The notes beneath the pieces were generated by a model. The model did not search any database. It was given only the letters and a program-made list of their open reading frames with translations, and was not told the origin of the DNA. This document shows, piece after piece, positions 24,679 through 32,390 of a DNA stretch of 41,150 bases. The DNA is from Heyndrickxia sporothermodurans (lineage in GTDB: Bacteria > Bacillota > Bacilli > Bacillales > Bacillaceae_C). Both the position numbers and the translations under genes were made by a program. How positions within the stretch are numbered: the first letter of the stretch is position 1; every line of letters begins with the position of its first letter. The stretch lies in assembly GCF_016785185.1 (NCBI RefSeq), contig NZ_JAEKDY010000020.1, one strand, 5' to 3'.

Positions 24679-25464
24679 TTGATAAAAACAACGAAAGATC
24701 ATCTCGGTAGATTGATTGAATATGAGTATCCTCCAAAACGAATAATTTCACTTTGTCCAGGTATTACAGATACGGTGTATTCATTGCAACTTGAAAATGA
24801 AATTGTTGGAAGGACCAAATACTGCATTCATCCGGAAGAGAAAGTAAGAAATGCTGCAATTGTAGGCGGTACGAAAAAGGTTAAGCTGGATGTGATTCAT
24901 GAGTTGAAACCAGATCTAATTCTTGCTGAAAAGGAAGAAAATACGAAGGAAATGGTTGAAGAATTGGAAAAGCATTATCCTGTTTTTGTCGCGGAAGTAC
25001 AATCAGTAGATGAAGCTTACCGGATGATTCATGATATTGGGGCAGTTACTGATCGTGCAGAAATAGCCGACCGACTGGTTAATACGATCACATCTCAATT
25101 TCAATTCCTTCCGAATGTCCAAGGTAAACGAGCAGCCTATGTCATTTGGAGAAAACCATATATGGTCGTCGGAAAAGATACATACATCAATTCTTTATTA
25201 GAAAGGATCGGTTTTGTTAACCCGTTTACTGCCTCTGAAGGGAGATATCCAAGTGTAAGTAAAGAGGATTTCCTACAAGCAAATTTAGATTATTTATTGC
25301 TGGCATCTGAACCCTTTCCCTTCCAGGAGAAACATCAAATGGAGTTTGCTGAATTTCTGCAAAACATTCCATCCATCTTAGTTGATGGTGAAATGTTTTG
25401 GTATGGTCCGAGAATGCTTGAGGCTGCAAAGTATTTTAAAAAAACTTTTGAAACGATCAATTAG
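24679..25464 (+). CDS. Cobalamin/iron-chelate-binding-like protein without signal peptide, 261 aa
   Basis: The TTG start follows GGAAGGGG. The fold is the helical-backbone metal receptor of BtuF/FhuD proteins: RIISLCPGITDTVYSLQLENEIVGRTKYC, VGGTKKVKLDVIHELKPDLILAE, then a second lobe (YVIWRKPYMVVGKDTYINSLLERIGFVNPF) and the C-terminal MFWYGPRMLEAAKYF. Unlike transporter-binding proteins there is no signal peptide or lipobox, so it should be cytoplasmic. Such stand-alone cobalamin-binding-like proteins exist in Bacillaceae, but their role is unclear. The phosphatase gene follows 11 bases later, suggesting an operon. Confidence 0.8.
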   Translation: MIKTTKDHLGRLIEYEYPPKRIISLCPGITDTVYSLQLENEIVGRTKYCIHPEEKVRNAAIVGGTKKVKLDVIHELKPDLILAEKEENTKEMVEELEKHYPVFVAEVQSVDEAYRMIHDIGAVTDRAEIADRLVNTITSQFQFLPNVQGKRAAYVIWRKPYMVVGKDTYINSLLERIGFVNPFTASEGRYPSVSKEDFLQANLDYLLLASEPFPFQEKHQMEFAEFLQNIPSILVDGEMFWYGPRMLEAAKYFKKTFETIN

Positions 25465-25475
25465 GTGGGATATTT

Positions 25476-26022
25476 GTGGTAACGAACCTGTATTTAGTTA
25501 GACATGCACATTCATTTTTTACACCTGACGAGTTAGGAAGACCACTGTCAGAAAGGGGCATTAGGGATGCATCCCATGTCACTCAACTTCTTAAAAACGA
25601 AGGCATCCATCATGTTATTTCAAGCCCATATAAACGTGCAATTCAAACAGTTGAAGGTATTGCAAAATATATTGATAACGAGATAGAAATAATGGATGCT
25701 TTTAAGGAACGTGTTTTGTCCGAAAAACCTGTACATGATTTTGATAGTGTAATTCGGAAGGTGTGGGAAGATATTGATTTTCACTGGGAAGGGGGAGAAT
25801 CGAATCGTGTCGCCCAAAATAGAGGTGTCGCGGCAACATTAAATGTTTTATAAGGGGAAAAATGTTGTCATTGGTACCCATGGGAATCTAATGGTGTTAA
25901 TCCTTCATTATTTTGATACGTCATATCGTTTCAATTTTTGGAAGAAACTTTCGATGCCAGACATTTATCGACTCTCTTTTTTTGAAAAGAAACTTAAAGA
26001 TGTTAAACGAATATTGAAATGA
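25476..26022 (+). pseudogene. Histidine phosphatase family protein, frameshifted
   Basis: GTG start behind GGTGGG. The N-terminal half has the phosphoglycerate-mutase-like RHG motif variant LVRHAH (catalytic His 10), then LSERGIRDASHV and ISSPYKRAIQTVEGIA. The frame stops at 25853, but the next frame continues at once with YKGKNVVIGTHGNLMVLIL, the second catalytic His motif, and runs to TGA 26022. One extra T in the run at 25846-25849 explains it. Intact length would be about 181 residues. This is either a recent inactivation or a homopolymer sequencing error. Confidence 0.8.
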
Positions 26023-26061
26023 AGCTTATCCGAAGTGAAACTCGAATACGCTATTTGTAGA

Positions 26062-26109
26062 AAAAGTTTCCCTTAGATGTGCGGGTATATAAGGAAACTT
26101 TTGTTTTTT
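26062..26109 (+). terminator. Rho-independent terminator
   Basis: AAAAGTTTCCCTTA pairs with TAAGGAAACTTTT (one bulge) and is followed by GTTTTTTT. It separates the phosphatase from the zinc island. Confidence 0.85.
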
Positions 26110-26171
26110 TGATAAAAAAAATAATCACTTTCATTACTTTAATTATTTCTTTTTCATAAAGAAAAAACACT

Positions 26172-26223
26172 TTGACTTTTTAAATATTTTATTGTATTAT
26201 TCAAATCGTAACTATTACGATTT
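26172..26223 (+). promoter_or_regulatory. zagA promoter with perfect Zur box
   Basis: -35 TTGACT (26172-26177), 17-base spacer, -10 TATTAT (26195-26200). A perfect inverted repeat, AAATCGTAA-CTA-TTACGATTT, lies at 26203-26223 across the expected transcription start. It matches the Bacillus Zur box. Zinc-loaded Zur should block transcription. Confidence 0.92.
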
Positions 26224-26284
26224 GCGATAATAAAAAGTGTTTTATCTATCATTTTTTAAAATCTTAGAAAAAAATGTAATTTAT

Positions 26285-26305
26285 AAATCGTAATGATTAC
26301 TATTA
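26285..26305 (+). promoter_or_regulatory. Second Zur box upstream of zagA
   Basis: AAATCGTAATGATTACTAT, one Zur box with a degenerate right end, lies 20 bases before the ATG. A TACTAT hexamer in it could be a second -10. Two Zur boxes upstream of yciC/zagA are also known in B. subtilis. Confidence 0.85.
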
Positions 26306-26324
26306 TTTTTTTACGGAGGGGCAT

Positions 26325-27533
26325 ATGCATACGTACAAAGCAAAAATACCTGTTACAGTTCTAAGTGGATATTTAGGTGCGGGGAAGACAACGATATTAA
26401 ATCATATTCTAAAGAATCGGGAGGGTATGAAAGTAGCTGTTATTGTGAATGACATGAGCGAAATCAATATTGATGCGGAACTTGTAAAGCAAGGTGGAGG
26501 GTTACATAGAACAGAAGAAAAATTAGTGGAGTTATCGAATGGATGTATTTGCTGTACATTAAGAGAAGATTTACTCATTGAAGTTCAGAAGCTAGCTCAA
26601 CAAGGAGACGTTGAATATATTGTTATTGAATCGACAGGAATTAGTGAACCAATCCCTGTTGCACAAACCTTTTCCTATATCGATGATCAACTGGGTATCG
26701 ACTTAACGAATTCATGTAAACTAGATACGATGGTTACTGTTGTGGATGCAAATCGATTTTGGCACGATTTTTCTTCAGGTGATTCATTACTTGAAAGAAG
26801 TCAAGCTGTTGGAAGTGAAGATACGAGAACGGTTTCTGATTTATTAATTGATCAAATTGAATTTTGTAACATTCTTATCTTAAATAAATGCGATATGCTA
26901 AATAACGATCAGTTAAATCAGCTCGAATCTTTTTTAAGGAAATTACAGCCGGAAGCAAGAATCATCAGAACAATCAATGGGAAAATTGATCCATTGGAAA
27001 TCTTAAATACGAATCTATTTGATTTTGACAAGGCGAGTCAATCAGCTGGTTGGTTAAAGGAGCTAGAATCAGAAGAGCACATTCCGGAAACAGAGGAATA
27101 TGGAATAAGTTCCTTTGTTTATAAAAGTCGTATCCCATTCCATACAGAAAGATTGAATGATTGGATTGAAGAGATGCCAGAAGAAATTGTAAGGGCAAAA
27201 GGTCTCATTTGGTGTGCAACGAGAAATGACGTAGCGCTTTTATTATCCCAAGCAGGTCCTTCCGTGCAATTAGAGCCCATTGCATATTGGGTTGCCGCAT
27301 TGTCTAAAAAACAACAGGATGAGTATCTTGAGGAGAACGATGAATTGAGAAGGGAATGGGATCCTGTTTACGGTGATAGAAAAACAGAGCTCGTCCTAAT
27401 TGGTATCGATATGGATAAAGTCGGGATTACGAAAGCGCTAGATCGTTGTTTATTAACTACAGAGGAACAAATGGGGAACTGGAGTGAGTTAGTTGATCCT
27501 TTTGAATGGTTGGTAACAGAACAAAGACACTGA
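26325..27533 (+). CDS. zagA: COG0523 GTPase, zinc metallochaperone ZagA/YciC, 402 aa
   Basis: This is a G3E-family P-loop GTPase: Walker A GYLGAGKTT (15-23), the metal-binding CICC motif (74-77) defining the COG0523 group, ESTGISEP (102-109) and NKCD (187-190). The C-terminal CobW domain (about 275-395) contains RAKGLIWCATR. Length is close to B. subtilis ZagA (397). Under zinc starvation it is thought to deliver zinc to essential enzymes such as the folate-pathway FolE. Two Zur boxes precede it, and rpsN2, rpmG and znuA follow on the same strand, each unit with its own box. Confidence 0.94.
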   Translation: MHTYKAKIPVTVLSGYLGAGKTTILNHILKNREGMKVAVIVNDMSEINIDAELVKQGGGLHRTEEKLVELSNGCICCTLREDLLIEVQKLAQQGDVEYIVIESTGISEPIPVAQTFSYIDDQLGIDLTNSCKLDTMVTVVDANRFWHDFSSGDSLLERSQAVGSEDTRTVSDLLIDQIEFCNILILNKCDMLNNDQLNQLESFLRKLQPEARIIRTINGKIDPLEILNTNLFDFDKASQSAGWLKELESEEHIPETEEYGISSFVYKSRIPFHTERLNDWIEEMPEEIVRAKGLIWCATRNDVALLLSQAGPSVQLEPIAYWVAALSKKQQDEYLEENDELRREWDPVYGDRKTELVLIGIDMDKVGITKALDRCLLTTEEQMGNWSELVDPFEWLVTEQRH

Positions 27534-27544
27534 ATTGATAAAAT

Positions 27545-27575
27545 TTTACAATTTAAATCGTAATGATTACAATTT
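27545..27575 (+). promoter_or_regulatory. rpsN2-rpmG promoter with Zur box
   Basis: -35 TTTACA (27545-27550), 17 bases, -10 TACAAT (27568-27573). The Zur box AAATCGTAATGATTACAATT begins at 27555 and covers the spacer and -10, so Zur would exclude RNA polymerase directly. Confidence 0.9.
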
Positions 27576-27624
27576 ATCAACTTTGAGTACTATTCTATTG
27601 AAGAGAGGTGTGGAAACGAAGTTT

Positions 27625-27894
27625 ATGGCTAAAAAATCAAAAATTGTTAAAGAACTCAAAAGACAAGCCTTAGTAAAGAAGTATGCAGAACTAAGAAAAG
27701 AATTAAAAGCAAAAGGAGATTATGTAGCTTTAAGAAAGTTACCGCGTGACTCATCTCCAACAAGACTAACACATCGGTGTGAGATTACCGGAAGGCCAAG
27801 AGGAGTATTACGCAAATTCAAAATGTCGCGGATCAAATTTAGAGAATTAGCACATAAAGGGCATATTCCTGGAGTGAAAAAGTCCTCATGGTAA
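27625..27894 (+). CDS. rpsN2: Alternative zinc-independent ribosomal protein S14, 89 aa
   Basis: ATG 27625 (MAKKSKIVKELKRQ), after GAGAGGTG, was chosen over a TTG 30 codons upstream that would run through the Zur box. The protein is the C-minus S14 type: 89 residues (zinc form about 61) with no CxxC pairs and the conserved end RPRGVLRKFKMSRIKFRELAHKGHIPGVKKSSW region. It replaces zinc-binding S14 in the 30S subunit when zinc is scarce, so ribosomes need less zinc. It is cotranscribed with rpmG 33 bases downstream. Confidence 0.95.
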   Translation: MAKKSKIVKELKRQALVKKYAELRKELKAKGDYVALRKLPRDSSPTRLTHRCEITGRPRGVLRKFKMSRIKFRELAHKGHIPGVKKSSW

Positions 27895-27927
27895 AAGTAT
27901 TAGAAGAATAAATGGAGGTAAAGAGAA

Positions 27928-28077
27928 ATGCGAGTAAAGATAACCTTGGCATGTACAGAAACTGGTGACAGGAATTATATAACGACAAAAAATAAGCGTA
28001 ACAATCCGGACAGAATAGAGTTAATGAAATATTGCCCTAGGTTAAAAAGACGCACCTTACACAGAGAAACAAAATAA
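27928..28077 (+). CDS. rpmG: Zinc-independent ribosomal protein L33, 49 aa
   Basis: ATG 27928 behind ATGGAGG. It is clearly L33 (MRVKITLACTETGDRNYITT; ends LHRETK). The zinc form has two CxxC pairs. Here each has lost its second Cys: C9-T-E-T12 and C36-P-R-L39, so zinc cannot be held. This is the C-minus paralogue that replaces zinc L33 in zinc starvation. It shares the Zur-controlled promoter of rpsN2. Confidence 0.94.
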   Translation: MRVKITLACTETGDRNYITTKNKRNNPDRIELMKYCPRLKRRTLHRETK

Positions 28078-28126
28078 TAAGAATGCGAATCCCTTTATTA
28101 AAAGTTTGAAATTCAAATTAGTTTTT

Positions 28127-28147
28127 AAATCGTAATGATTACGTTTA
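28127..28147 (+). promoter_or_regulatory. Zur box upstream of znuA
   Basis: AAATCGTAATGATTACGTTT lies 36 bases before the znuA ATG and fits the Zur consensus at all but the last positions. The -35/-10 elements are not clear. Confidence 0.88.
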
Positions 28148-28183
28148 AGAGAAAAAGATAGGGGGAAGGGGAGAGGATACAGG

Positions 28184-29155
28184 ATGAAAGGGATAAATTT
28201 CAAAACTATTTTAGTCATATTTGCTGCTATCATGCTTATGGTAGGGTGTGGGAATAAAAATGATACAGCAGTTCAAGTGTCAGGGGATAAAAAATCACAG
28301 GAAGATACATCGAAATTAAAGATTGTTACGACATTCTATCCAATGTATGAATTTACGAAAAATATTGCAGGGGATAAAGCTAGTGTTGAATTACTAATCC
28401 CGTCTACAATCGAGCCACATGAATGGGAGCCTACACCAAAAGACATAGCAAACATTCAAAGCTCTGATGTCTTTGTTTATAATAGTCCTTATATGGAAAC
28501 TTGGGTACAAAGCATACAAAAATCAAATGATAACGATAAACTAGAATTTGTAGAAGCGAGTAAAGGTATTTCATTGGTTGAAGGTGTAGAAGAAGAGGAA
28601 CATGGACTTGAAGAAGAACATGAGCATGGACATGAGATGGATCCACATGTTTGGCTAAGTCCTGCATTAGCGAAACAAGAGGTTCAAAATATAACATCAG
28701 CCTTAGTTAAAGCTGATCCAAGCAATAAAGATAGCTATGAGGATAATAGTAAGAAATACATGGAGAAGTTAACTCAGTTAGATCAGGAATATCGTACAGA
28801 GCTACAAAATGTAAAAAAGAAAGAAATCATTACACAACACGCAGCGTTTAGTTATTTAGCTAGTGAATATGGGTTACAACAAGTACCAATAGCTGGATTG
28901 TCACCTGAACAAGAGCCAAGCGCCAAAAAATTAGCTGAACTTAAAAAATTTGCCAAAGAGCATGATGTCAAGGTGATTTATTTTGAAGAACTAGCATCAC
29001 CAGCAGTTGCCAAAACTCTTGCAAATGAAATTGGGGCCAAAACAGAGGTTCTAAATACACTTGAAGGACTAAGCGATGAGGACCAGGAAAATGGTCTTGA
29101 TTATATAAAGGTGATGGAAAAAAATCTTGAAAAGCTGATTAAAAATCAATCTTAA
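28184..29155 (+). CDS. znuA: Zinc ABC transporter substrate-binding lipoprotein
   Basis: 323 residues. Lipoprotein signal with lipobox MVGC (Cys 22). Zinc ligands expected for cluster A-I/ZnuA proteins are in place: H79 (IEPHEW), H155 (MDPHVW), H219 (ITQHAAF) and the acidic site near 268-269. A His/Glu-rich loop (about 136-151, EEHEHGHEMD) marks zinc rather than manganese specificity. It captures Zn2+ outside the membrane and hands it to ZnuBC. No znuC or znuB follows, since the operon ends in a terminator, so the permease must be encoded elsewhere. Confidence 0.94.
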   Translation: MKGINFKTILVIFAAIMLMVGCGNKNDTAVQVSGDKKSQEDTSKLKIVTTFYPMYEFTKNIAGDKASVELLIPSTIEPHEWEPTPKDIANIQSSDVFVYNSPYMETWVQSIQKSNDNDKLEFVEASKGISLVEGVEEEEHGLEEEHEHGHEMDPHVWLSPALAKQEVQNITSALVKADPSNKDSYEDNSKKYMEKLTQLDQEYRTELQNVKKKEIITQHAAFSYLASEYGLQQVPIAGLSPEQEPSAKKLAELKKFAKEHDVKVIYFEELASPAVAKTLANEIGAKTEVLNTLEGLSDEDQENGLDYIKVMEKNLEKLIKNQS

Positions 29156-29166
29156 ATAAAAGTAGT

Positions 29167-29199
29167 AAAGGGTATGCATCTTATTTTGCATATCCTTTA
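29167..29199 (+). terminator. znuA terminator
   Basis: AAAGGGTATGCA pairs with TGCATATCCTTT around a short loop. Only a weak T-run follows. Confidence 0.7.
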
Positions 29200-29302
29200 C
29201 TTGTTTAAGGGGAGTTCTCAAAAGCAACAATAGTATATTTTCAATTTTCAAATTTAAAACCTAGACAAAGTAATGTACGTAAAAGCCCAACATTAATTAC
29301 GT

Positions 29303-29411
29303 TCAATCTATTTTAATTCCTATATCGTATACATAAGGCTGTTTAGGTTGATTAATTTTTTCTATTGATTGAATATCCAATACAGGAATAGTCGGATTAA
29401 CCCCCGTATTT
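29303..29411 (-). pseudogene. 3' fragment of an unidentified gene cut by an IS element
   Basis: On the minus strand a clean reading frame (QNTGVNPTIPVLDIQSIEK then INQPKQPYVYDIGIKID, stop at 29303-29305) runs from the IS boundary. It has no start codon. It looks like the last about 35 residues of a protein truncated by the insertion or by an associated deletion. The family is not recognised. Confidence 0.5.
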
Positions 29412-29449
29412 TGGACACTATCTCTCTTAATCTAGCTTTTTCTTAAAAT

Positions 29450-29600
29450 TACATTGTTTTTCGTTTCCTTTTGTCCTTTTTGGAGTCTAGCCATTTCTTC
29501 CATTCCATCAAGGGTAAAGGCTTCGCCCGACTATCGTCGCCCTTGATTCCACTCCAGAAATAGCTGTTTTTATTTTGGGACAAAAGGAAGAAAAAATGGA
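29450..29600. repeat. Long imperfect palindrome at the orfB end of the IS
   Basis: TTCCTTTTGTCC (about 29464) is mirrored by GGGACAAAAGGAA (about 29576). Within it, ATCAAGGG (about 29509) is mirrored by CCCTTGAT (about 29539), and GCCATTTCT by AGAAATAGC. Together they can fold into one long branched hairpin of about 150 bases just downstream of the transposase stop. It may be a terminator or protect the IS from outside transcription. Confidence 0.5.
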
Positions 29601-29608
29601 AGGGCAGA

Positions 29609-30565
29609 TTAAACCCGAACCTCTTTGATTTGCATCTTTTCCTGCATTTGTTTCTTGTAAAATTCCATTGGTGATAAGTCTAAAATACTAGAATGCATGC
29701 GTCTCTCATTGTAGTAAACCATGAATTCTGTGACAACTTCATAGACCTGTGCATATGTTTCAAATTGCCATCTGGATAAGCAATCATCCTCAAAGATCCG
29801 ATGGAACGACTCAATATGGGCATTCATATTCGGTGTTTTCGGTGGAATTCTTTCGTGCTCAATTTTGTAATTTTCACAAAACTCCTCAAAGGTATGGGAA
29901 ATAAACTGTGGTCCATTGTCTGTTCGAATCACAGGTTTTTCCAATTTATCGAATTGTTGGCGTTTAAATAAAGCACGCTGCAACGCTTGAATCACGTCGC
30001 TGCCTGTACAACTAAGGCCGATATGGTAATCCACAATGCTTCGGTCATAGACGTCGATTATAGACATGACAAAGAAAAATCGATCTTCACCTTCGATGAA
30101 ACCGTACTTAATGTCTGCCTCCCAAAGTTTATTAGAACAGCTAATGATGCGGTTTCGTGCTAGTTTTCTAGGGTACGAGACTTTCTTTTTGCGTTGCGGA
30201 CGTAAAACGCCCAGTTCTTTACACAATCGGTAAACCTTTTTCTTGTTAATTTTAAGGTTGTATTTTCGACGAAGGACCTTAGTTAGCTTACGGTAGCCGT
30301 AGTTATAGCCATCGCCGGCAATCTCTTCGAGCAGAAATTCTTTGATCTGTTCATCGGATACCTTTTGACCGTCCTCTTTGAAGGAATAACCTGGTGCCGG
30401 ACGCCCCTCACTCACTTTTTTCTCTTCCACCCGGTAATTCTTTTGATAATAGTAGGTGGAACGAGGAATACCAATGATTCTTAGCACCGTTGATACGGAG
30501 TAGCCTTTATTAATCCATTTGTCAGCTACTTCAAGTTTTTCAGTAAGTGAGGGTTTTTCTTTTTT
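29609..30565 (-). CDS. IS3-family transposase OrfB (DDE integrase domain)
   Basis: The catalytic DDE core is visible: Asp in LWEADIKYGF, Asp in VIRTDNGPQF and Glu in NAHIESFHRIF. An upstream HTH_21-like region carries GYNYGYRKLTKVLRRKYN. The frame is open back to the slippage site at 30565 (LTEKLEVADKWINKGYSVSTVLRIIG). The first ATG is internal, at 30487. The active OrfAB transposase is expected from -1 frameshifting. It ends at 29609 before the long palindrome. Confidence 0.92.
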   Translation of the reverse strand, partial: KKEKPSLTEKLEVADKWINKGYSVSTVLRIIGIPRSTYYYQKNYRVEEKKVSEGRPAPGYSFKEDGQKVSDEQIKEFLLEEIAGDGYNYGYRKLTKVLRRKYNLKINKKKVYRLCKELGVLRPQRKKKVSYPRKLARNRIISCSNKLWEADIKYGFIEGEDRFFFVMSIIDVYDRSIVDYHIGLSCTGSDVIQALQRALFKRQQFDKLEKPVIRTDNGPQFISHTFEEFCENYKIEHERIPPKTPNMNAHIESFHRIFEDDCLSRWQFETYAQVYEVVTEFMVYYNERRMHSSILDLSPMEFYKKQMQEKMQIKEVRV

Positions 30566-30837
30566 ATAAGATCTCGTAAAATCGCTATTTCAAGGTCTTT
30601 TTCGCCTAGCAGTGTCTTAAGTCTTTCGTTTTCTTTTGACATCTCCTTTGGATCAAAATCAGGTATTACGGCAACATCTACATCTCCATACTGGCCATTT
30701 TTGTATTCGGTGCACCAACGACTTACCATGTTGGCATTTAGGTTATAACGACGAGCTACTAGGGTCTTATTCCCTGTATCGATCGCCTCTTTGATGACTT
30801 GTAATTTAAATTCTTTTGAATGTTTTGTTCTTGGCAT
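30526..30837 (-). CDS. IS3-family transposase OrfA, 103 aa
   Basis: N-terminal HTH of the transposase_8 type (KEFKLQVIKEAIDTGNKTLVARRYNLNANMVSRWCTEY) is followed by a leucine-zipper-like helix (NERLKTLLGEKDLEIAILRDLI). The heptamer A-AAA-AAG at 30565-30559 lies near its end, where -1 slippage joins it to OrfB. Without slippage, OrfA stops at 30526 and acts as DNA-binding protein or inhibitor. Confidence 0.92.
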   Translation of the reverse strand: MPRTKHSKEFKLQVIKEAIDTGNKTLVARRYNLNANMVSRWCTEYKNGQYGDVDVAVIPDFDPKEMSKENERLKTLLGEKDLEIAILRDLIKKKNPHLLKNLK

Positions 30838-30921
30838 GATGTCAACCTCCTTGGTACATTAAGCAGTATAAAATAAATCACTCTTATTGTCCAAGTTCAT
30901 TTAGGGGCTTATAAGTTTTGT

Positions 30922-31656
30922 TACCAAATTGCCATAGAACTTGCTAAAGAAGGCGTGAATGTACTAATTAATGGGAGAAATTATGAAGAGGTGGAACGAA
31001 CAGTAAATGAAATAAAGTCAGAGTTTCCGCTTACTTCACCCCAAAACGCTACAGCCGATATTGTAGATAAAGAACAAAGAGAAGCATTATTTAAAAAATA
31101 CCCCAGTATTGATATTTTAGTTAACAATATGGGTATTTATGAAATTATGCAATATGAAGACGTTGACGATGAAGTATGGGAAAGGTATTTCCGTACGAAT
31201 GTTCTTGCGGCTAATGGATTATCTAAAATTTATTTACCAAAAATGTTGAAAAATGATTTTGGACGGATTATCTTTATCGCGAGTGAAGAAGCAATTATGC
31301 CTTCAGGACAAATGTCTCAGTATTGTATGACAAAATCAATGCTGTTATCATTGTCTAAAAGCTTATCTATATTAACTAAAGGAACAGAAGTTACGGTTAA
31401 CACGATCATGCCAGGACCAACACTATCAGAAAATGTGCATCAAATTATTGAGGGGATGTACCCTAAAGAAGATTTGACTTTTTCAGAAAAAGAGAAGAAA
31501 TTTATGACTTCTAATCTACCACAATCTGAAATACAGCGATTTATCAGGCCAATTGAAATAGGAAGACTAGCAGCATTTGTTTGTAGTCCTTATGCATCGG
31601 CATTTAAAGGTTCTCCTATCCGTATGGATGGAGGCATGGTACCAACTATTTTTTAG
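30922..31656 (+). pseudogene. 5'-truncated short-chain dehydrogenase/reductase
   Basis: SDR homology begins abruptly at YQIAIELAKEGVNVLINGRN (nt 30922), 28 bases after the IS end. The N-terminal start and the TGxxxGIG cofactor loop are missing. The remainder is intact: NNMG (the NNAG motif), catalytic Ser in IASEEA, YCMTK (YxxxK), and the C-terminal DGG. An internal GTG at 30955 could start a shorter product, but it could not bind NAD(P) normally. The loss probably came with IS insertion and deletion. Confidence 0.8.
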
Positions 31657-31675
31657 ACAAATAACATATTGAAAT

Positions 31676-31715
31676 AAAGAGCCTTCCTATACAGAGATGT
31701 TTAGTAAGGCTCTTT
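31676..31715. terminator. Bidirectional terminator
   Basis: AAAGAGCCTT (31676-31685) pairs with AAGGCTCTTT (31706-31715). It lies between the convergent SDR remnant and the Nudix gene. Confidence 0.8.
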
Positions 31716-31727
31716 AATGAATAAAAT

Positions 31728-32219
31728 TTATTGGACCACAACCTTCAAAGCATCAGAAAGTATTTGTAATGCGAGTTCATGATCTTCCATAATATACGGC
31801 ACTTGATCAGGTTCTACCCAAATGCGTGTAATCGATTCATGCTGTCGCAGGAAAGGTAAACATTCCGTGATATCCATTCGGTAGAATAGCTGATAACCAA
31901 CGCTCGGATATTTTCCATTTGGATCAAATAACGGATTATCATGGTGATTGACTTCCAACGCACCTAAATAGTGAATAGTACCTTTTACATAACCTTCCTC
32001 AAATGCCTCCCGACAAAAAGTTTGTTTTGGGGTTTCACCATGTTCAACATGACCACCAGGCATATTAAATCCTCGGTTTTTTATCAGTACCAGCAATACC
32101 TTTCCTTCCAAAAAACACCATCCGTGGACACTTGTTACTAAATTTATTGGCGGTTCATAATTCTTCATCCAAGTTAATTTTATATTTTGACCATACCAAT
32201 TTACATATTTTGAATTCAT
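31728..32219 (-). CDS. Nudix hydrolase, 163 aa
   Basis: The Nudix box lies at about 55-77: GGHVEHGETPKQTFCREAFEEGYV. It has the G-x5-E-x7-REUxEE pattern, but the usual Gly after EE-x is Tyr. The metal-binding Glu residues are kept. Flanking strands (SVHGWCFLEGKVLLVLIKNRGFNMP) fit the fold. Substrate is unknown (a nucleoside diphosphate derivative). ATG 32219 follows GGAGGAACG. It is monocistronic. Confidence 0.9.
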   Translation of the reverse strand: MNSKYVNWYGQNIKLTWMKNYEPPINLVTSVHGWCFLEGKVLLVLIKNRGFNMPGGHVEHGETPKQTFCREAFEEGYVKGTIHYLGALEVNHHDNPLFDPNGKYPSVGYQLFYRMDITECLPFLRQHESITRIWVEPDQVPYIMEDHELALQILSDALKVVVQ

Positions 32220-32390
32220 ATACGTTCCTCCATGAAAATAAGTCTTAGTTCTTATCTAAATTCTAGAAAAATCACGTTAAGACCTTTCGAAAATTTCTCG
32301 GAAATATGACATTTCAATTAAATTTCATCAATATAAGTGTAAAAATGGATATCTGAGTGAAAATAAAAGGAAAAGATAGGAGTGCTGTCA

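Larger units (their letters stand above)
29412..30893 (-). mobile_element. IS3-family insertion sequence, IS150-like, about 1.48 kb
   Basis: It contains orfA and orfB in the IS3 arrangement with an A-AAA-AAG slippage heptamer between them. Proposed ends are TGGACA at 29412 and TGTCCA at 30893. The ends match well only over these six bases. The genes look intact, so it may be active. No direct target repeat is seen (flanks TTT and AGT). The flanks are fragments of two different genes, consistent with an adjacent deletion. Exact ends are uncertain by some bases. Confidence 0.8.

Noticed and set aside
27535..27624. N-terminal extension of S14 from TTG 27535
   Set aside because: The extension would translate the Zur box and promoter. 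The ATG at 27625 matches the S14 N-terminus exactly.
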